From DASQMT01 sp963835735 (lineage in GTDB: Bacteria > Actinomycetota > Thermoleophilia > Solirubrobacterales > Solirubrobacteraceae), in the NCBI GenBank assembly GCA_963835735.1, contig CAWIGP010000001.1, positions 186,001 to 250,000 of the forward strand: a stretch of DNA of 64,000 nucleotides. The letters are read 5' to 3'. Positions 56,901 to 64,000 of this stretch are shown in pieces. The translations under genes and the position numbers were made by a program. A model generated the notes under the pieces. That model saw only the letters and a list, made by a program, of their open reading frames with translations. It made no database searches and was not told the DNA's origin. How positions within the stretch are numbered: the first letter of the stretch is position 1; each line of letters starts with the position of its first letter.

Positions 56901-57031
56901 CGGTCGCCGGACACCGGGCGGTTGCGCTCGACTACGAGCAGGGCCAGCAGCTCCCGCTGGCGGCCGCCGCCCAGCGCCAGCGGGCGGCCATCGTGGAGAA
57001 CATCCAGCGCTCCGAGGATGCGGACTTCCAT
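53980..57031 (-). CDS. Transmembrane SARP regulator fused to beta-propeller and substrate-binding domain (one +1 frameshift)
   Basis: About 1,016 residues. Residues ~1-95: OmpR/SARP winged helix (MEVRILGALDVLHDG, VSGDRIVEELWNGHAP). ~95-245: transcriptional activation domain BTAD (FELLLDNGQRELAAGEPERA; frame repaired near 56480; LRAQLMLALYRSGRQAEAL). ~258-285: basic stretch and one membrane helix (AGLLLLAGGALLAIAAAAILL). ~290-590: a YVTN-type propeller. ~605-1016: a periplasmic-binding fold of the branched-chain amino-acid type (YDEGKCAANARAYAANPDVIG, LNSPCAFRMLPLLNRAE). The topology puts DNA binding inside and the ligand domain outside, as in CadC/ToxR. It is a one-component membrane sensor by inference; ligand and targets unknown. 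Confidence 0.85.
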
Positions 57032-57045
57032 GTCGTCTGCGTGCG

Positions 57046-57051
57046 AGCCTA
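57046..57051 (-). promoter_or_regulatory. Putative -10 box of the transmembrane SARP gene
   Basis: TAGGCT on the minus strand, 14 nt before ATG 57031. Confidence 0.35.
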
Positions 57052-57180
57052 ACCCTGCTCCGGGTGACGGTGCAATGGGTAGCTCGTGACCGGTTCGTGG
57101 GCGTGTCGTGACCGCTTGGGCGCACGGTTGCGGCCCAAGCAGCCGCGTCGGGCGACTGCACGATCGAACGGAGGAGCGTC

Positions 57181-57572
57181 ATGTCGCGCATCCATCGCCT
57201 CACCACAGCCGCCGGCACCGCGCTGACCGTCGCGGCGCTCGCCGCCAGCCCCGCGTGGGCCCAGTCGCAGGACCTGCGCTCGCCGGACGCGCGCGACGCG
57301 GCCGGGCTCGCCTCCGCCGCCGGCTCGTCCTCGGGCACGCGGCGACGCCGCGAGGCGGCCCGGTGATCGCTTCGGACGACCACCGCTCGCCCGACGCGCG
57401 AGCCGCAGGCGAGGGCAGCACGCCGGTCGTCGTGCAGGTCCAGGCGGAGCCGGACACGGGCCTGAGCTGGGACTCGGCCGCGATCGGCGCGCTCGCCGCC
57501 GCCGGGCTGCTGATCTCGCTCGCGGGCGCGACCGCGCTCGTCTCGCGCCGGCGCACGCGCCCGGCGGTCTGA
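57181..57572 (+). CDS. Small secreted protein with LRSPDARDAA repeats and C-terminal anchor (one frameshift)
   Basis: About 130 residues; SD (CGGAGGAGCG) precedes ATG 57181. Signal peptide MSRIHRLTTAAGTALTVAALAASPAWAQ, mature start DLRSPDARDAAG and a second DHRSPDARAAG, then a hydrophobic C-terminal anchor (AIGALAAAGLLISLAGATALV) and RRRTR. The two halves are in different frames, joined near 57340 (one base missing or two extra). I associate this architecture with Thermoleophilia; the function is unknown. Confidence 0.65.
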
Positions 57573-57600
57573 CCGCACGCTGCGCGGCGGTCCGAGCCTA

Positions 57601-57682
57601 CGGGCGACGACCGCCGCGCGCCCGGCGATCCGAGGAGGATTCGTGCGGCGGGGCGACCCCGCGGGCGACGACCGCCGCGCGC
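57601..57682 (+). repeat. Pair of identical 21-bp direct repeats upstream of pcrA
   Basis: The same 21 bases, starting CGGGCGACGACC, occur at 57601-57621 and 57662-57682. The second copy ends 2 nt before the pcrA -10 box. They could be operator sites or a small local duplication. Confidence 0.7.
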
Positions 57683-57684
57683 GC

Positions 57685-57690
57685 TAGCGT
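57685..57690 (+). promoter_or_regulatory. Putative -10 box of pcrA
   Basis: TAGCGT, 7 nt before GTG 57698. It overlaps the alternative start GTG 57689, which argues for 57698. Confidence 0.45.
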
Positions 57691-57697
57691 GATCCGT

Positions 57698-59917
<2,220 letters not shown>

Positions 59918-59921
<4 letters not shown>

Positions 59922-60361
59922 GGGGCCGGGGCGGGCAGGTCCTCGATCGGCGGCATCGGCGCGCCGGGGATCGGCTCGACGCGCATCGAGCGCCAGCCGC
60001 CGGCCGCGACGATCAGCGCGGCGAGGAGGCCGAGCCAGGCGCCCGCCTCTACCGTCACGAGATCGTTCGAGCCTGGCTGGTTGACGATCCGGTAGAGGAT
60101 CAGCAGCGCGGCGAGCAGGCCCGCGATCGTGGTGAAGACGCTGAACGCGACCGGGATCGACGGGCTGCGCCGCGTCGCCTGCGTGAAGACGAGGGCGAGC
60201 GGCACGAGCGCAAGGAGGGCGAGCACCACGTCGAGCACCCCGAATGCCTGCCAGGCGGTCACCTCGAAGCCCCCGGCGGCGTACCAATGCAGGAACATCG
60301 CGGCGAGCAGCGCGACGCCGCCCGCGCCGGCGATCCACTCGCCGTCGCGCAATCTCCGCAT
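59918..60361 (-). CDS. Membrane protein with four predicted helices, unknown function
   Basis: 147 residues. Hydrophobic segments AGAGGVALLAAMFLHWYAAG, VLDVVLALLALVPLALVF, VFTTIAGLLAALLILY and AWLGLLAALIVAAGGW; short Pro-rich C-terminus (PGAPMPPIEDLPAPAP). The ATG overlaps the folD stop (TGATG), so it is translated after folD. Family not named. Confidence 0.7.
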
Positions 60362-61221
60362 CAGGCGGGCGCTCCCGCCGCCGCGCGCGCGGCCTGCAGC
60401 GTGTTGCGCAGCAGCATCGCGATCGTCATCGGCCCGACGCCGCGCGGCACCGGCGTGATCAGCGCGGCGCGCTCCGCAGCCGCGTCGAAGTCGACGTCAC
60501 CCACCAGCCCGTCCTCGGTGCGGTTGATCCCGACGTCGATCACGGTCGCGCCCGGCTTGACCCAGTCGCCCTGCACCATCCGCGGCCGTCCCACGGCGGC
60601 GACGAGAACGTCCGCGCGGCGGCACACGGCGGGGAGGTCGCGGGTGCGCGAGTGGCACATCGTCACCGTCGCGTTGCGCGCGAGCAGCATCTGCGCGACC
60701 GGCTTGCCGACGAGGTCGGAGCGGCCCACCACGACCGCCTCGGCGCCCTCCAGCTCCACGCCGTACCGATCGAGCAGCTCCATGCACCCGGCCGGCGTGC
60801 ACGGCCGCAGCCCCGGCCGGCCCTTCGCCAGCAGCCCGGCCGAGACCGGCGTGAGCCCGTCCACGTCCTTGCCCGGTTCGATCAGCCACGTCAGGCCGTT
60901 GCCGTCGATGTGCGCGGGCGTCGGGAGCTGGAGCAGGATCCCCGACACGCGCGGGTCGCCGTTGAGCTCGGCGAGGAGCGCCTCGACGTCCTCCTGCGGC
61001 GTGTCGGCCGCGAGCCGGTGGTCGAAGCCCTGCATGCCGACCTCGTGCGTGGCCTTCTGCTTCCCGCCGACGTAAACGGCGGAGGCCGGGTCCTCCCCGA
61101 CGAGCACGGTCGCGAGCCCGGGCGGTTCGTTGCCGGCCGCGACCCACGCGGCCACCTCGGCGGCCACCTCGCGGCGCACCTCGTCGGCGATCGCCTTGCC
61201 ATCGATGATCCGCGCGCTCAT
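60361..61221 (-). CDS. folD: Methylenetetrahydrofolate dehydrogenase / cyclohydrolase
   Basis: 286 residues: VGEDPASAVYVGGKQKA, GILLQLPTPAHID, the NADP-binding VVVGRSDLVGKPVAQMLL, and PVPRGVGPMTIAMLLRNT. The catalytic lysine lies in the YVGGKQKA helix (YxxxK). It interconverts methylene- and formyl-tetrahydrofolate for purine and one-carbon supply. The start ATG 61221 is supported by a TAGATT box 10 nt upstream. Confidence 0.95.
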   Translation of the reverse strand: MSARIIDGKAIADEVRREVAAEVAAWVAAGNEPPGLATVLVGEDPASAVYVGGKQKATHEVGMQGFDHRLAADTPQEDVEALLAELNGDPRVSGILLQLPTPAHIDGNGLTWLIEPGKDVDGLTPVSAGLLAKGRPGLRPCTPAGCMELLDRYGVELEGAEAVVVGRSDLVGKPVAQMLLARNATVTMCHSRTRDLPAVCRRADVLVAAVGRPRMVQGDWVKPGATVIDVGINRTEDGLVGDVDFDAAAERAALITPVPRGVGPMTIAMLLRNTLQAARAAAGAPA

Positions 61222-61231
61222 ACGGGCGGGG

Positions 61232-61237
61232 AATCTA
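61232..61237 (-). promoter_or_regulatory. Putative -10 box of folD
   Basis: TAGATT on the minus strand, 10 nt before ATG 61221, between folD and the FAD oxidoreductase gene. Confidence 0.45.
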
Positions 61238-61243
61238 ACGCGG

Positions 61244-62614
61244 TCACGAGTCGAAGCCGAGTCCGAGCCGGTCGAGCGCGCGCAGCCACGGACCGCGCCG
61301 GCCGGCGCGCTCGTCGGCACGTGCGAGCGCCCTGCGGGTGAGCTCGATGACCGCCCAGCGCGCCGGCTCGGGCGGGAACGGGAGCGGCCGGCGGCGCACC
61401 ATCTCCAAGCGCGTGCGCTCGGTGTCCAGGCCGTCGAGCAGGTCGAGCCCGACGCGAGCGCCGAAGCGGCTCGCGCCCACGCCCAGCCCGGTGAAGCCGA
61501 CGACGTAGACGGCACGCCCGCCGAGCGCGGCTCCCCACAGCGCGGAGAAGCGGCTGCACGTGTCGATCGCGCCGCCCCAGCGGTGGCTGAAGCGCAGCCC
61601 CTCGAGCTGCGGGAACGTGTCGAAGAAGTGCGACGCGAGCAGCGCGAACGTCTCGGGGCGCTGGTCGCGCGCCGGCTCGACGAGACCGCCGAAGTCGTAC
61701 ACCGCGTCGTAGCCGCCCCAGAGGATCCGGTCGTCGGCGGTCCGGCGGTAGTAGTGGAACTGGTTGGTGACGTCGGAGACGCCCTGGCGCCCGCCCCAGC
61801 CGATCGCATCGCGCTGCGCCGCCGACAGCGGCTCGGTGACGAGCACGTAGTCGTAGACCGGAACGACGTAGCGGCGGATGGCGCGCACGAGCGGCGGGAA
61901 CGCGCTCGTGGCGAGCAGCGCGCGGCGGGCGAGCACGCGCCCGCCCGGTGCCTCGGCGCGAACCCTGGAGCCGTCAGTAGCGAGCGCGCTCACCGGCGTG
62001 CGCTCGTGGATCGCCGCGCCGGCCGCCTCCGCCGCCCGCGCGAGGCCCCAGCACAAGCGCGCGGGGTCGACGAGCGAGCACGCGTCGCGCGACCACATTC
62101 CGCCGACGTACGTTGGCGAGTCGATCTGAGCGCGCATCGCCTCGGCGTCGAGCAGCTCGGCGTCCCAGCCGAAGCGCCGCAGCTGCGCGGCCTCGTCCGC
62201 GAGCCAAGGGAGCTGGTGCGGCGCGGTGGCGACGTCGACGACGCCCGTGTCCTCCCAGCCGCAGCCGATACCGTGGCGCGCGACGGCGTCGCGGATCGCG
62301 GCGAGGTTCTCGCGCCCGAGCCGCTCGATCGTCGCCATCTCGTGCGGCCAGCGCGCGAGCCCGTTAGCCAAGCCGTGCGTCAGCGATGCCGCGCAGAAGC
62401 CGCCGTTGCGCCCGGATGCGCCGAACGCGAGCCGCTCGCCCTCGAGCAGCACGACGCGCTTGCCCTCCTCGGCGGCCTGGAGCGCGGCCCACAGGCCGGT
62501 GAGACCGCCGCCGACGACGACGAGATCGGCCTCGAGCAGGCCGTCGAGCGGCGGCCGCGGATCGGGGCCTGGCTGGTCGAGCCAGTACGGCTCCGGCGCG
62601 GCGTCCGCGATCAC
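61244..62614 (-). CDS. FAD-dependent oxidoreductase of the DAO family
   Basis: 456 residues. FAD Rossmann motif ADLVVVGGGLTGLWAALQAAEEG (GxGxxG), GASGRNGGFCAASLTHG, and the C-terminal VVGFTGLGVGASRFGARV. The closest named relatives by motif are gamma-glutamylputrescine oxidase and similar amine oxidases; the substrate cannot be told. It may be co-transcribed with the MFS transporter upstream, which could carry the substrate. GTG 62614 is the start used. Confidence 0.8.
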   Translation of the reverse strand: MIADAAPEPYWLDQPGPDPRPPLDGLLEADLVVVGGGLTGLWAALQAAEEGKRVVLLEGERLAFGASGRNGGFCAASLTHGLANGLARWPHEMATIERLGRENLAAIRDAVARHGIGCGWEDTGVVDVATAPHQLPWLADEAAQLRRFGWDAELLDAEAMRAQIDSPTYVGGMWSRDACSLVDPARLCWGLARAAEAAGAAIHERTPVSALATDGSRVRAEAPGGRVLARRALLATSAFPPLVRAIRRYVVPVYDYVLVTEPLSAAQRDAIGWGGRQGVSDVTNQFHYYRRTADDRILWGGYDAVYDFGGLVEPARDQRPETFALLASHFFDTFPQLEGLRFSHRWGGAIDTCSRFSALWGAALGGRAVYVVGFTGLGVGASRFGARVGLDLLDGLDTERTRLEMVRRRPLPFPPEPARWAVIELTRRALARADERAGRRGPWLRALDRLGLGFDS

Positions 62615-62657
62615 GAACCCGCAGCCGAACTCGAGCAGCCGAGGAGGTTGCGCATGC

Positions 62658-63802
62658 TCATGTCAGGGTGGTGGCGGTGCGGCGGGCGCCCACGAGGACG
62701 GCCAGCGTGGCGACGCACACGCTGGACAGCAGCACGTAGGGAACGGCGTCGCTTGTCGCGTCGGCGAGCCGCGCGCTGAGCGCCGCGCCCGCGGTCTGGC
62801 CGATCGACCAGCCGAGGTTGCTGAGCGCGAACGCGAAGCCCTGCGCGATGCCCAGTGCCTCGGCGCCGTCGGACAGCAGCGCCATCGACGGCGCCCACAT
62901 CGTGCCGATGGTGGGCGCGGCGAGCAGGACGAGCACGATGACCTGCCAGGGACGGTCCGGCCAGGTGAACAGCAGCATCAGCACCGCGCCGCCCGTCAGC
63001 CCGATCAGGCAGGGGAACAGCCGCCCGCGGCGGTCGGAGACGCGGCCGACGATCGGGCTCACGGCCGACTCCAGCGCGGCCGCGCCGAGCCACGCAGCGC
63101 CGATCGTGGCCGCGCCGGCGCCGAGATCGTCGAGCCGCAGCGGAGCGAGCACGCCGATCGTCCCGAACAGCAGCCCGGGGACCGCGATGAGCCAGATGCC
63201 GGCCGCGACGCGCCCGTCGCGCAACGCGGCGAGCAGCTCGCTCGCGCTCGACGTTCCCTCCGGCTCGGCCGACGGCGTACGCAGCGCCCAGCCGGCGAGC
63301 AGCGCGCCGACGACCGCCACGGCGCAGAAGTCGGCGCGATCCCGACGACATCGGCCAGCGTTCCGATCACCGGGCCGGCCAGCGCGCCGGCGACGGCTGC
63401 GCCCATCGTCGTGCCGATCATCTCGCCGCGGCGGTCGCGCGGCGCGGCGCTCGCGACCCACGCCATCGCCCCGGCCCACGATGCGGCGCCGCCGATCCCC
63501 TGGACGAACCGGGCCGCGTCGAGCATCGCGATCGAGTCCGCGAACGCGAACGCCAGGCTGGAGACGATCATCAGCGCCAGGCCGAGCAGCACGGTCGCGC
63601 GCACGCCGGCGCGCGCCGCCAGGTAGCCGCCGGGGATCGCGCCCACGAGCGTGCCGGCCGCGTACGCGGCGGTGAGCACCCCGGCGGCGGACTTCGACAG
63701 GTCGAACTCGTCCTCGAAGTGCGGCAGCAGCGGCGTGATCGCGGAGTAGAACGTCGTGTCGACGAACACGATCGCGCAGGCGAGGACGAGCAGCGGGCGC
63801 AC
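62658..63802 (-). CDS. Major facilitator superfamily transporter (one -1 frameshift)
   Basis: About 381 residues, twelve hydrophobic segments once repaired. N-half: VLACAIVFVDTTFYSAITPLLP, GYLAARAGVRATVLLGLAL (the loop 2-3 motif region), FVQGIGGAASWAGAMAWV. C-half, after the break near 63340: FCAVAVVGALLAGWAL and GRVSDRRGRLFPCLIGL. GTG 63802 has a TAGCAT box 9 nt upstream. The substrate is unknown; drug-efflux-type members share these motifs. Confidence 0.85.
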
Positions 63803-63811
63803 GGTCCGCGC

Positions 63812-63817
63812 ATGCTA
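63812..63817 (-). promoter_or_regulatory. Putative -10 box of MFS transporter gene
   Basis: TAGCAT on the minus strand, 9 nt before GTG 63802. Confidence 0.45.
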
Positions 63818-63876
63818 CGGCGCAGGTCCTGTTCGTTCGCGGCGCCTTGGACGCTCGGGCCGCCGGTGCCCCGGGG

Positions 63877-64000
63877 CTACACGCGCGGCAGCTCGGAGAA
63901 GTCCTTGCGGTGCGGCGCGCCGTCCTGCTCGCACAGGTCGCCGACGCGCGGCTCGGAGACGCGCACGAGGTCGCGCGGGTCGAGCCGGAGGGCGTGCTCG
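63877..64000 (-). CDS. C-terminal end of an unidentified gene (partial)
   Basis: An open minus-strand frame from the window edge to TAG 63877, about 40 residues ending HRKDFSELPRV, with high-GC third-position bias like its neighbours. Too short to assign. The 74-nt gap to the MFS gene carries that gene's promoter candidate. Confidence 0.5.
   Translation of the reverse strand, partial: EHALRLDPRDLVRVSEPRVGDLCEQDGAPHRKDFSELPRV

Overview
The window is very GC-rich, packed with genes, and reads as a chromosomal segment of an actinobacterium, most likely class Thermoleophilia (Solirubrobacterales: the Conexibacter/Solirubrobacter/Patulibacter group). This placement is inference. It rests on base composition, on the housekeeping gene types, and on small secreted families I associate with that group: a protein with an ANTMATIAVVIALGG-type N-terminus at 45.7-46.4 kb, and an LRSPDARDAA-repeat protein at 57.2 kb. 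No rRNA, tRNA, CRISPR array, insertion sequence or phage gene was recognised.

Layout. 0-7.4 kb: the end of pheT, then overlapping argC-argJ-argB-argD, an AbiEi/DUF559-type gene bracketed by two 45-nt hairpin repeats, and argG. 7.4-11.0 kb: a small membrane protein and a very long coiled-coil protein with four internal repeat arrays. 11.1-17.3 kb: dnaE and, convergent to it, nfo (endonuclease IV), separated by an array of palindromes; then gltX, divergent from nfo. 17.4-18.9 kb: an HDOD/LuxR regulator and an Rrf2 regulator. 19.0-26.4 kb: three large secreted multidomain proteins that share one C-terminal module. 26.4-32.1 kb: a histidine kinase, a small secreted protein, and a sulfur/cysteine cluster (cysK, esterase, tusA, E1-like, cysE). 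32.1-35.9 kb: envelope and unknown proteins and a nucleoside-diphosphate-sugar epimerase-like protein. 35.9-40.3 kb: a pabB-pabC fusion and a degenerate SARP/NB-ARC regulator. 40.3-49.3 kb: a two-carbon and lactate oxidation locus (glcD-glcE-glcF-aceB on the minus strand, lutA-lutB-lutC on the plus strand). 49.3-53.9 kb: an M1-like peptidase, an ECF sigma factor with a membrane beta-propeller partner, a lipoprotein, a queuosine-salvage-like protein and a PPOX-fold protein. 54.0-57.0 kb: a transmembrane SARP fused to an extracytoplasmic propeller and a substrate-binding domain. 57.2-64.0 kb: a small secreted protein, pcrA/uvrD, a membrane protein, folD, a FAD oxidoreductase, an MFS transporter and a partial gene.

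Two properties run through the whole window. First, many genes carry single-base frameshifts, mostly one extra base. They hit essential genes (dnaE, gltX, argB, argD, pcrA) and are extremely dense between 19.2 and 26.4 kb. I treat them as probable sequencing or assembly indels and annotate through them. Second, most transcription-unit heads have a TANNNT hexamer 6-14 nt before the start codon, which implies leaderless or near-leaderless mRNAs. Several secreted-protein genes instead carry a clear Shine-Dalgarno sequence.

The most unusual items are the transmembrane SARP/propeller/substrate-binding fusion, the repeat-bracketed nuclease-like gene in the arginine cluster, the four-unit hairpin array between dnaE and nfo, and the secreted cassette with a shared C-terminal module.
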